Both the position numbers and the translations under genes were made by a program. A stretch of 64,000 nucleotides of DNA from Oreohelix idahoensis. Its lineage: Eukaryota > Mollusca > Gastropoda > Stylommatophora > Oreohelicidae. A model generated the notes under the pieces. The model saw only the letters and a program-made list of their open reading frames with translations, ran no database searches and had not been told where the DNA came from. Position 1 is the first letter of the stretch; every line of letters starts with the position of its first letter. Location: contig JAMPIV010016269.1 in the NCBI GenBank assembly GCA_024509875.1, positions 62,001 to 126,000 of the forward strand, in the 5' to 3' direction. Positions 1 through 9,745 of this stretch are shown in pieces.

Positions 1-710
1 TGAAAACACTCGATGAGGGGTCACAGCAATTGGGTCTGAAAATACACAGGGAAAAGACAAAGATAATGAGAATGAATGCAAGTAATGATAACAGGGTTGA
101 ACTTGAAGAAACACCAATAGAAGATGCAGAACCGTACACATATCTTGGCGGCAATAAAGACAAAGTTGGAGGGACAGACAGTGATATCAAAATAAGAATA
201 CAAAAGGCAAGAGGAGCTTTCATTGCATTGGGAACTATATGGAGATCAAGAGGAATCTGATCCAACACGAAAATAAGAATCTTCAACTCAAATGGCTCTG
301 AGACATATAGAACAACAAAGACAACAACCAAAAAGCTACAGACTTTCATAAATGGGTGCTTGCGTAGAATAGAAGGATTTAAATGGTATGACAAGGTTAC
401 CAACGTGGAGCTGAGGACAAGAACTAGACAAGTGCCAGTGGAACAAGAGATGAGAAGAAGACGATGGCGATGGATTGGACACACACTGATGAGACCTGTT
501 GATAGCATTACAAGGTAGTCCACTTACTGGAACGCCCAGGGCAAGAGAGGCAGAGGTAGACCAAGAAGCACATGGAGAAGAGAGCTGGAAACAGAGGTGA
601 AAATGATGAGGAGAACACGGAAAGAACTTGAGACGATTGCACGTGACAGGAGGACTTGGCATGTGTTTGTTGAATGCCTATGCTCCTTTGGGAGTGGAGG
701 GTTATGAATG
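1..710 (+). mobile_element. LINE 3' fragment (RTE-like), left edge cut by window
   Basis: Translation shows the end of a LINE reverse transcriptase and its C-terminal region: LGLKIHREKTKIM at the start, a YLGG strand near 138-150, KARGAFIALGTIWRSRGI at 205-258, then after a stop a tail encoding RRWRWIGHTLMRP, GKRGRGRPRSTWRRELET and a final FVECLCSFGSGG. This tail (a basic GRPR/TWRR stretch, then W..FVE.LC) is a common ending of RTE-type LINEs. The frame has stops near 258 and 517, so it is dead. Related fragments lie at 15165-16790 (plus) and 30570-31080 (minus). The exact clade is my inference from the C-terminal pattern. Confidence 0.75.
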
Positions 711-716
711 AATGAA

Positions 717-719
717 TAT

Positions 720-782
<63 letters not shown>
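717..782. repeat. Compound (AT)n-(GT)n microsatellite
   Basis: About 22 bases of alternating AT are followed directly by about 44 bases of alternating GT. The array lies just past the LINE end and short ATGA repeats, so it may have grown from the LINE's tail. Confidence 0.95.
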
Positions 783-784
<2 letters not shown>

Positions 785-1002
785 CAGTACCACCTTGTCC
801 TCACAAATGTCTCCGTGGTTATTATCTTCAAGAAGAAAGTTTATTACTAGGCTACAATAAAGCCTACAAATATTTGTGTGTTATATTTGATAGTTGTGGG
901 TTAATTTGTGTTTTCGCTATTTCTAGAGCTATCATCGCATGTGTTATTTAGTGACCCAATTACTGCGTGCGCACTACGCTTGTGAGTGATTAGCTCTAGA
1001 GC

Positions 1003-1010
1003 CTATATAA
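1003..1010 (+). promoter_or_regulatory. Candidate TATA box
   Basis: TATATAAA follows GC-richer sequence and lies about 90 bases before an ATG at 1093 that opens the putative two-exon reading frame. The evidence is motif and position only. In AT-rich DNA such a motif is common, so this stands only together with the small gene model. Confidence 0.3.
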
Positions 1011-1092
1011 AGAGATAGCGAGCCTGCAAAAAGTTCTATTTTGCAAAAGCCGCCTAGAGAGAACAAACGAAGTTAGGCGCGCCAGGTAGAGG

Positions 1093-2074
1093 ATGAACAA
1101 AGACATGACACGTGAGTTAATTTAAATTAGCGTTAGTGTTCTATAATTCTGAAATTATATTCAGCGTGTCTGTTCTGATGTTTAATGAAATAGATAAAAG
1201 GATGTGTTTCCTAAGTAGATTTCTTCCAGGACGTTATAATTTAGTCTTGAAATGATAGATGGGTGGAAATGATGTGTGGATAGGTTTTATTTGGCACGCT
1301 AAACTCAAATCACAGATGTGAGAGTTTAAGAGCGATTATTGCATTCACCAGAAAGGCAAATATAGTAGGGATATATTTCATACATGACAATGGACAGAGA
1401 TGTTATAAGGAACTGGAATTTAGATAATATTAACTAGTTGGGAAGATCGCAACCGGGAGGAAAACGTGTTGATGACCGTGCATAAAGAAGGCGCCAGCAA
1501 GTCTGCATAGCACGATTAGTTATCACGCGTTATAAGCCTATGTTACGCTATTTTATATTGTGTGAATTGACACGTGGGTGAAGGCAGGTTAAGGTAATTT
1601 TCTGAATTTAATTCTAGTTTTTTTAAGTCAAGAGTAATTTTATTTTACTCTTTGATATTTTGATTCTTTGATGTAAGGATAATTAAGTGAATTTCACAAT
1701 AATTGATCATAATACTACTGCATATATTTAGTGGGTCACTTTGAGATTAGTTTAATTACATCTGTTGTGTACACAGTTTTATAGTGCTAAAGTTCCCTTT
1801 GAGAAGATGAATCTAGCTTTAGGTATTTAGATTTCTGGTGAGCTTAAGGCATTTTGTGACAGATGTGTTTCTCTGTTTGCTCCTTGCAGAGCATGGACAC
1901 ATCAATGCGGCTGGTGTCCATTACAGGCCCACAAAGCAATGTGTTTCAAGTGATGAGTTCCAAGTCTCATCAGCGGTCATATACGACACACTTGTTGACA
2001 GCCGCACCATTCGTCACTTACGACATGTTCAGAGTGCAGAAACGAATATTGATGTGGATCGGTTTGTTAGGTAG
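1093..2074 (+). CDS. Possible small two-exon gene, unknown product (67 aa)
   Basis: Not a recognised family. Exon 1 would be 1093-1111 (ATG, seven codons) ending at a GTGAGT donor. Exon 2 would be 1890-2074 after the acceptor CTCCTTGCAG. The phases agree: one base left at the donor, two taken at the acceptor. The joined frame starts MNKDMTQHGHINAAG and ends NIDVDRFVR before TAG at 2072. A TATA-like box lies upstream at 1003 and an AATAAA at about 2621 downstream. No domain, signal peptide or membrane segment is visible. A second frame is also open across exon 2, which weakens the case. The segment could instead be an unrecognised element with its own promoter and polyA signal. Confidence 0.3.
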
Positions 2075-2728
2075 TAGCTTATTCTCATTATTGAGAGCAT
2101 TTGTTGTAATATAGTTGAATGTTATTTTATGTCCATTTTATGATTATTTAATTATGGTTATGTGTAGAATGGTTTGTGAGAGCACGTGGGCTCACTTGGA
2201 GATATATATTTCTCTTCTCCGCTCCTGAGGGAGAATGGGGCCATCAGTGTATGTGGTTTGCCTCCGCATGAAGCATTCAGATGCTCTTGCAGTAGTGGTT
2301 TCGGTAGCAACCGATGTTACACTGTGACATTGCCAGCCTCATGCACAACACCATAATAGTATCGCTAGACGACATGCATGTGCGTGTGTGCGTGTGTGTG
2401 TGTATGATAGTTGAATATTCAGTTTCACGCAGTGTGGAAGAAGGACAGTTTGACAGGTGAGAGCATGGTGTTTATGGTTATTTAACTATTGTGTTTTTAA
2501 CTAGCCGGGGCTTTGTTTCTGTTTCAGATTAGCAATAGAGCACTGGTTGGGTGTTTTGTTTGTTGGTTTATTTGTTTAATGTTTGCTTCGTGAGCTCTTT
2601 ATCATTGCCTGGGTTGTATGAATAAATATAGCCCCTGCCTTACAATCAAGAGAATTATTGTTGTTCGGGTCGGTGCGAGTGTGAAGGAAAGTGATCACAT
2701 ATCACATCATCATCATCTCGCCCACCCT

Positions 2729-2732
<4 letters not shown>
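2075..2732. other. Non-coding stretch with polyA-like signal
   Basis: No supported gene. A short GT-rich run lies at 2380-2405. GAATAAATATAGC at about 2620 could serve as a polyadenylation signal for the small gene proposed upstream. Confidence 0.4.

Positions 2733-2790
<58 letters not shown>
2733..2790. repeat. (TA)n microsatellite, left flank of Tc1-like element
   Basis: About 58 bases of pure TA. A matching TA run lies at 13012-13068, just beyond the other end of the disrupted Tc1-like transposon. Tc1 elements insert at TA, so one microsatellite seems to have been split by the insertion. Confidence 0.9.
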
Positions 2791-2794
<4 letters not shown>

Positions 2795-3168
2795 CAAAAA
2801 TAACGCACTTAAGATATATGATGGGTTTAAAGCTCAAAAACTTTATTTAAAATTAAAAACAAAATTTGAAAAATTAAGCTGTATATGTTTCACAACATCC
2901 AACCAATCGACATAATCAGACAATAAACCCATCAGTGGAAAATCAGTGAACTCCGTGGTTACCCTGACTTTCTTGCATTGCTCACAAAATTGACCTCATT
3001 TACATTTTAATGCATCAATAGCGTGTGTGTCCCCCTCTTGCTCTAACACATTCCTAGAGTCGGTTGGGCATTGACCTCACCAGACGTTGAATAGCATTCA
3101 TAGGAATCGCATCCCATGCGTACTGCAACGCATTCATCAACTGTCGTCGATTTCGCGGTGCTGGTGCT

Positions 3169-5626
3169 TGTGGTAAAGTGGGATGTTATAAATATTTATA
3201 GGGACTTAGTGTACTGACTGAGATCAGCTGTGAAGGTATCTGTATCTAATATGTGTAGTGTTTTACAGATAACCTTACTTACTGCTACATATTTATATCT
3301 CAGTCAGAATTATTCTGGAATATTGTGTTGGCAATGTTATATGTCTAGGGTTATGCAAATGATGAAGTGTAAGTCACCACAACAACAAACAGATAAACAA
3401 TTTAATTATTCCACCACACTTGACAACACTGTGACACTCACAAACAGTCAACACTCTAGAAGACTATCTTAAAAGATTCAGTGATAAATTTCAGATATAT
3501 ACAGATGTATTGATTTTTTCTACAATAGTGATCCTGATTCAACTACACAGTGAACCAGGCAATATTATAACATGTAATTACAAATATTATGTACACAGAT
3601 ATAAATGTGGTCTTTGCATTGACATACAATATTAGTAATCTATGTGTGTGAGTTGTGATGTGGTAATATGAGGTAATACTGGTTTTGTTCTTCAAGATAG
3701 ATTTTTATTAGACATCATGACTGCATGTGTTTGTTTCTGTTGGAACTAGTATTGGAGATGTTCTCAGTTCCTGTCATTAAAACAATTAATTACCCCTCTT
3801 TAATTAATACAATTCATTTTAAGAGGAGGTGGTACAAATTGTTGAGCTCTGTTGGCCACGAAGGGCTTAACTTTCGTGATGGCGGCAGGCAAAGACTCCT
3901 CTGCTAGACTTCTTCACTGGTTCTGAAGACACCTCACTGGTTCTGAAGACACCTCACTGGTTCTGAAGACACCTCACTGGTTACTACAGGGACCAAAGAG
4001 TATGTTGTAGCCTCTGGATTCAGCAAATGCTCAGACCAGGTGCGGCTTCAATAACTAGGACCACAGTCCCTGAAACAAGAAGGATGTACCTCCTACTTCA
4101 GAACTAATTTATACTATCTGGCTAGACTGAGCACAATACATCACAAACACAGAGTTCAGAGCTTTAGTTTAACTGCTATCTTCTTCTGAAGCAGTTTACT
4201 CCAGTATTAACCTCCCTAATGGTTACTACGCCTCTGCACTTTCAGCTATAAGTCCTTCCATGTCATAAGGTAGGTGTCAGTGTACTATGTGGTAATTCCG
4301 TGTAGTTTGACTTTTCTCCGACACCTTCTGTTCAGGTTGGAGCAATATATATATAGATATAGGCCTTGTCTCATGTTCGCTACTGAACTGCACATATATA
4401 CAGACATAAATTATCAATGTACATTCAATTTTCATTAAAAAGAGATCAAATATTTCAACCTACCACAATTCAAGGAAATAAACACAGATACGTTGACCAG
4501 CAATGAATGTAGGCACAAATACTGGCACAAATTCCCATCTGCTTATGTTCCAGGCTTTTATTTAGCAAAAATATGAGCTGGCTTCAACGCACTGTTGCTT
4601 TATCAAGCTTATTTGAACTAGTGGTCTCGAACTAACGCTATCAATTAACTATATCAACAGACCTAACCAATCAGGCCATTTCTACCCCATCGTTTGAAAA
4701 AAAAGTACTCTTACTTCCGTCTCCCTTGACAACAAAAGATAGCATTTATAGTCCGACTAATCGTGTTTAGCCTTACATATCATTCCCTCCAATCAATTCA
4801 AATGTAACTTGTGGCCTATTTCCGTACAATGGTGGTCTAAAATTCTGCCACTGAGCGACTCCGAGTTTTTAGGTTGTCTGACACCCTCATTATTTTCTTT
4901 TGCCTATAATTTATTAATTCCTGGACTATTTGCGTAACACTTAACATATTCTGTGTCAGCAAGCCCTAAGGAATCCAAATATCTCAATCTAAGGGAGCTA
5001 GGTGGCTGCGTTCAAAATGTGCATTTTCTACCACCTCCTGTTCACTTCAATCCCCATGTGGTGTCTGGGTACTGTCATGTTTTCAAACGTAAATCCATCT
5101 AATGTCATCTTTCCTAATAAGCGTTTTTCAGGTTTTTTAAAACCTAACTCTGGGAAGGGTAGTGTTTTTATCACTGTCCGTCTGAAATAAAGTTAGTGCA
5201 TGTGGCCTTACACGCGTGTTAGGGGTGGCATTAATATAGCGAGACGCGTGTTTAGTGTTGCTTGCGTTGCTGCCTTCAGCCCTCCCTTCTTTCCATCTTA
5301 GTCCATCTGTTCGTTAGTTTTGGTAACGTAGTATAATTAATGTTAGGATTAATTTAGGTCATTAATCACTTGCGTATCTCAAGGTTTTTCTTAGAACTGC
5401 AGTACACGTTTTATTGGGTTGTGGAAACGCATGTATTTATGCAGTGGCTTATATTTAACGTGGAAACGTTACAATTTGCAGACGAAGCATAAAACAAAGG
5501 GGATTTCGAGTACTGTCATTGTGACAGCACTGTTCTTTACCATTCTTCTTCCTTTTATAGAATTTATTTGTTAGGCTTTACATTTACTTTTTAATTTATA
5601 TATGTGGATTAGAATATTTCACGACA
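3169..5626 (-). repeat. 3' LTR of the 9-kb gypsy element
   Basis: 2458 bp, TG...CA, nearly identical to 9746-12202. It contains just over three copies of a 20-bp unit (CACTGGTTCTGAAGACACCT) from 3915. Small plus-strand open frames inside it (3230-3472, 3725-3907, 5002-5190) are repeated unchanged in the other LTR, but they run antisense to the element and show no domain, so I do not call them genes. The LTR is far longer than the few hundred bases usual in gypsy elements. Confidence 0.92.
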
Positions 5627-5637
5627 CCTCCTCTCTT
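5627..5637 (-). promoter_or_regulatory. Polypurine tract of the gypsy element
   Basis: On the minus strand AAGAGAGGAGG lies directly before the 3' LTR's TG, where plus-strand DNA priming is expected in an LTR retrotransposon. Confidence 0.8.
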
Positions 5638-6082
5638 AAAACAGACATCCCATGTCAGTCCTTTATTCTATATACACATAGATAAATGTAAGTCAACTTG
5701 ACTTTACTCTGCTGTGGTGCTATCATGGTTTTTTGTAGTTGGGTCCATTCAGAGTAGGCACTACTCATGAAATCTGCCTCAGACTTCTACAACCAATAAT
5801 ATATTTCGGTTATGTTACTGAACAGCCGCAAGTGTGACTGCTTGTCTTAATGCTGCTTCACAACCCGTATTCACCATTTCTCTTCTCTGAGACTGCGCAA
5901 TGACATGTCCAGAGAACATTAGATTTTCCTCAAAATGTACGTTATGAGGAGATAACATATACTTGGTGATAGCAGAGTTTTCGTAGTGGATCCCATAATC
6001 TTCTTATTAGCCTGTATGAAACATTCGGAATATCCTCAATCAAAGAGGCAACTCAGGGATTCATTACGTTCCTCCGAAATGT
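5638..6082 (-). pseudogene. Decayed RT remainder downstream of the gag-pol frame
   Basis: Past the stop at 6083, the minus strand in another frame encodes SPHNVHFEENLMFSGHVI near 5900-5950. This resembles the RT segment after the catalytic loop (SP.K.HF...V.F.GH), with further stops. The region that should hold the YLDD catalytic motif is absent, so a deletion joins the first third of RT to this later piece. RNase H is not visible before the purine tract. Confidence 0.5.
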
Positions 6083-9000
6083 TTACATCCAACAATTTTT
6101 TCTGATCTCAGGTTTTACTGGAATCTGATAGTATCCTTTACTCAGATCCACTTTTGAGAAATATTTAGCTTTATTTAGCCTGGCAAACAACTGATTTGTA
6201 TCCGGCAATGGATCCACTTGTCCTTCTGTAATAGCATTCAGTCTTCTGTAATCTATACAGAGTCTATGTTCTCCAGAGGGTTTCCTTAAAAGTACAACAC
6301 TGGAACTATACGAAGATTCACTGTGTGAAATAATTCCTTCCTTCAACAAATATTCTATCTCTTCCTTCAAAGCTTTTTCCTTAGCAAAAGGAATCGAATA
6401 AGGCTTCATACAGACAGGTGTGGGGTCTATCAGTTTCATATCATATTCCAATAAGTTTGTATGCCCCGGTCGATCTGTTAACACCTCTGTATGATTATCT
6501 AGAACCTGTTGCACTCTCTCCTTCTGATTTTTCGTTAAATGCGTACTGATTTTCACCTGTGCCGCTGTCTCACAGGGGTGTAATGGATATTCAAATGATG
6601 AAAATGGTTCCTTCTTCATCTCCATTGCAATGGACAAGGTTAGCAAGTGTGTCTCTTCCTGATGTTCTCTTTCCAAATATTTCTTCAGGAGATTCACATG
6701 ATAGATTTTTTCTTTCCCCTTCTTATCTATCTTATAATTGGTTCTAGACACCTTCTCTAGAACTGTATATGGACCTTGCCATCCAATTTGTAACTTATTC
6801 TGATTTCCGGGCAAAAGAAGCAGTACCTTCTCTCCCACAGCCAAATCTCTGTCTTTTGCCTTCCTGTTATAATAAGCAGCATGTTTCTTCCTGGCTTGTT
6901 TCAAATTTTCATTGGCAAGTTTCCAGCCAGTTTTTAAACGAGTGGTCAGCTCATTTACATATTGGTATGAGGATGTAATATTTTCCTCTGCTTTTTCATC
7001 CGTCCACGTTCTTAACAGTGCTTCAAGTGGACCTTTTATTGGCCTTCCAAACAATAATGTTGCCGGGGCCATACCGGTTGAACTATGGGGTACCTCCCGA
7101 TAAGCAAAGAGGGCGGCGTGAAGGTACTGATTCCATGTATCTGGTTTTTCGTGTGCCAACTTTCTCAGGATTGACATCAAGGTGCCATTAAATCTTTCCA
7201 CTTGGCCGTTCCCTTGGGGATGATACACACTACAATGGTAGTGTTTGGCCTGGAAGATCCTGAAAACTTCTTCAGTTAGTTTCCCCTTGAACTGAGAGCC
7301 ATTATCAGTCAAGATTTGATTGGGAAAACCTAACCTTGTGAAAATTGTGTGTAATGCCTCTGCGACATGTTTAGAATCAATCGATGACAGGGCTACCGCC
7401 TCTCCCCACATAGAACAAGTGTCCACCAGAGTCAGAATGTAGCTGTTCCTTCTCTTAGTTCGAGTGAGAGGTCCCACAAGATCCACGGCAACTCTCTCAA
7501 AGGGTGTTCCCACTATGGGCATTTCTCCCAGAGTTGCTGGTGCAGTCCAATGCTTAGGTGCTACTCGTTGGCACTCTGGACAGGATTTTACATATCGTTT
7601 GATATCTTCAGTTATTCCTGGCCAGAAATAGTGACAAGCTATTCGCTGTCCTGTTGCGCTGATCCCCATATGACCACTGAAGGGAATCGCGTGCCCTAGT
7701 TCCAACACTTTAGTCCTATATGAAGTGGGAAGGACCAGCTGTCCGTGACCATTGGATTCAGATCCAGCCTTCCTATAAATCAGCTTGTTCTTCATATAAA
7801 ATTCTCCCTTGCCTGGAGGTGTATGTGATTTGGGCAACTTCTTGAAACACGGCTTGAGTGTTTTGTCCTCCGCCTGTGCCTTTCTCATCTCATCTGGATG
7901 AGTATTTATTGGATTATCCTCCTCCTTTTTAGACTGTGATCTGGTCTGCACTGTTGCCAATATCACAGGTCTCTTGGGATTCCCCAAGAAGACATATCTA
8001 CACCCCAATATCAGAGGGTAGATTGTCTCATTTATCACTGCTGCTTTTATGATTCCTTCCACATATCGCGTTTTCACCTTTATCCGGGCGACGGGAAGTG
8101 TCATGGTAGCTACATCCTTGGTTGCAGTTTGAATCTCCACTGTTTCTGTGGTGTATTGATCCGCCTGCACCAGGTGAGAACTCACAACGGAATCGTAATC
8201 TAAACCGGTATCATATAAACATCTTATAGTGACACCATTACAAATGACATCTTCATACACTGGGGGATGGTATGGTTCCTGTAGTTCTGCAGGTTTGACC
8301 GTTTTTTCCTTTTTCCCAGATGTCATAGCAGCACAATGAGGAGGTTTCCTTCTACAATGGTCAGTGTCATGATTGTTCATCTTACAATTTTTACACCACC
8401 TTTTCCCTTGGTTGAAAGATTTTCTTTCATCATATTTCCTTTCATCGAATTGTGGGTTTTTATTTTTATTGTCATACCGTGGCCTATCAAATTGGTGCTT
8501 ACCTTTGTTATGATCCCTAGGATCAAATTTATTAAAGTTCTGTGGTGCCCTAAAATTTTCCACCTGTTTCTTTTTATTACCTGATACTTCTGCTTGAGCC
8601 GCCTGATACCTTTCAGCAACATTTAGCAACTCACCCAGCCTCTCTGCACCTTGTTCCATGAGAAACTTTCTCAGGTCTGGAACCATGGACTCTCTTAATT
8701 GTTCTATAAGGACCATTTCCTTAAGATCTTGGGTTTTCCCCAGAGAAGTCCATTTCTCCAAGTATGTCTCTATCCGTGCAGAGAACTGGTGATAGGTTTC
8801 ACCTGACAGTAGTTTAGCATTCCTAAATTTTTTTCTGTAAAATTCTGCGTTCTTTTCATATCTTAACAAAAGAGCCTGCTTTAGCATGTCATAATTTTCC
8901 TGATCATCTCTGTGCATTTTGGCAAAAACTTCATAAGCTGCCCCACGAAGTCCTTGAGATAACTTTAAGCTCCACTTTTCTCTCTCTAACCCATATGTGG

Positions 9001-9541
9001 TAGCTAATAATTCGTATCTATTTATATAGCTCTCAATATCATCGTCTTTCTCAACAAAATGATCTAAATGAAAGTTCATAGCTGAGGTTGAGGCTCCCTG
9101 AGTAGCAGTAGCATCAGAGGCAAAGGGACTGGCACCATTTTCAGGAGCATGGCCCTGAAACTCAAACTCCCTTAGTCGTAGCTCATGTTCCCTTTGTAAT
9201 CTCTTCTCCTCCTTTTCTGCTTCCCTCTCTGCAGCTAATCTCTTCTCTTCCCTTTCTGCAGCTAATCTCTTCTCTTCCCTTTCTGCCTTTTGTTCTTCTA
9301 ATTGGAGCCTCTTAATCTCCCTATCAGCATCCAATGCTTTAGCCTCTTTGTCAGCCTCAATCTGCAACCTCTTAATTTCTTTTTCAGCCTCTAACCTTCT
9401 TTCGGCCTCAAACCTTCTTTCTTCGCGTTCAATAAATTTGTCACATTCAGTAGTGACATAGGTAATCATAACTTGCCCATCTAATCCCAACTCTTTTGCA
9501 GTCTGTACAGCCGCAGATCGAAATTTGGCCAGGTCCGCCAT
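6083..9541 (-). CDS. gag-pol: Gag-protease-integrase-RT polyprotein of the gypsy element (RT truncated)
   Basis: One frame of 1152 codons starts at an ATG (MADLAKFRS). Residues about 40-135 form a charged coiled coil of repeated EREEKRLAAE-type units. Gag capsid-like sequence follows to about 380. A zinc knuckle CKNCKMNNHDTDHC sits near 382-396. A retropepsin-like site CLYDTGLDYDS (DTG) is near 442. Integrase follows: an HHCC domain (H..H, CPEC) near 615-655 and catalytic residues in VAVDLVG, TDNGSQF and GNGQVERFNG, with 35 residues between the second Asp and the Glu (DD35E). RT starts near 1020 (CIDYRRLN, KVDLSKGYYQ) and stops at residue 1152 before YLDD. Gag and pol share one frame with no frameshift. 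Integrase ahead of RT is the reverse of standard Ty3/gypsy and matches the Gmr1 group. Confidence 0.92.
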   Translation of the reverse strand: MADLAKFRSAAVQTAKELGLDGQVMITYVTTECDKFIEREERRFEAERRLEAEKEIKRLQIEADKEAKALDADREIKRLQLEEQKAEREEKRLAAEREEKRLAAEREAEKEEKRLQREHELRLREFEFQGHAPENGASPFASDATATQGASTSAMNFHLDHFVEKDDDIESYINRYELLATTYGLEREKWSLKLSQGLRGAAYEVFAKMHRDDQENYDMLKQALLLRYEKNAEFYRKKFRNAKLLSGETYHQFSARIETYLEKWTSLGKTQDLKEMVLIEQLRESMVPDLRKFLMEQGAERLGELLNVAERYQAAQAEVSGNKKKQVENFRAPQNFNKFDPRDHNKGKHQFDRPRYDNKNKNPQFDERKYDERKSFNQGKRWCKNCKMNNHDTDHCRRKPPHCAAMTSGKKEKTVKPAELQEPYHPPVYEDVICNGVTIRCLYDTGLDYDSVVSSHLVQADQYTTETVEIQTATKDVATMTLPVARIKVKTRYVEGIIKAAVINETIYPLILGCRYVFLGNPKRPVILATVQTRSQSKKEEDNPINTHPDEMRKAQAEDKTLKPCFKKLPKSHTPPGKGEFYMKNKLIYRKAGSESNGHGQLVLPTSYRTKVLELGHAIPFSGHMGISATGQRIACHYFWPGITEDIKRYVKSCPECQRVAPKHWTAPATLGEMPIVGTPFERVAVDLVGPLTRTKRRNSYILTLVDTCSMWGEAVALSSIDSKHVAEALHTIFTRLGFPNQILTDNGSQFKGKLTEEVFRIFQAKHYHCSVYHPQGNGQVERFNGTLMSILRKLAHEKPDTWNQYLHAALFAYREVPHSSTGMAPATLLFGRPIKGPLEALLRTWTDEKAEENITSSYQYVNELTTRLKTGWKLANENLKQARKKHAAYYNRKAKDRDLAVGEKVLLLLPGNQNKLQIGWQGPYTVLEKVSRTNYKIDKKGKEKIYHVNLLKKYLEREHQEETHLLTLSIAMEMKKEPFSSFEYPLHPCETAAQVKISTHLTKNQKERVQQVLDNHTEVLTDRPGHTNLLEYDMKLIDPTPVCMKPYSIPFAKEKALKEEIEYLLKEGIISHSESSYSSSVVLLRKPSGEHRLCIDYRRLNAITEGQVDPLPDTNQLFARLNKAKYFSKVDLSKGYYQIPVKPEIRKNCWM

Positions 9542-9722
9542 TTTATATCAGGAAATTAAATAAAATATCTAACTAAACAATATAATCTGTAATTATATAT
9601 CCAATAGACAAAACAGGCACCAAGAGCTCAACCTTATTTAATTCCACCCAAGGATACCTTTTAACTTTTTATATTCCCTGAAGTGAATTACCCCCAATAT
9701 TTATACTAGTAAAGGATTCAAT

Positions 9723-9740
9723 ATCCCGGACCGGACCCCA
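9723..9740 (-). promoter_or_regulatory. Primer-binding site of the gypsy element
   Basis: The minus strand reads TGGGGTCCGGTCCGGGAT, five bases (TATAT) inside the 5' LTR. It starts TGG, the complement of a tRNA CCA end. It matches the tRNA-Pro-type site seen intact at 25200-25217 at 15 of 18 positions. The exact primer tRNA is uncertain. Confidence 0.75.
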
Positions 9741-9745
9741 ATATA

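Noticed and set aside
3230..5190. Small open frames inside the 3' LTR, repeated in the 5' LTR (9807-11766)
   Set aside because: They are identical in both copies only because the LTRs are near-identical. They run antisense to the element and lack any recognisable domain.
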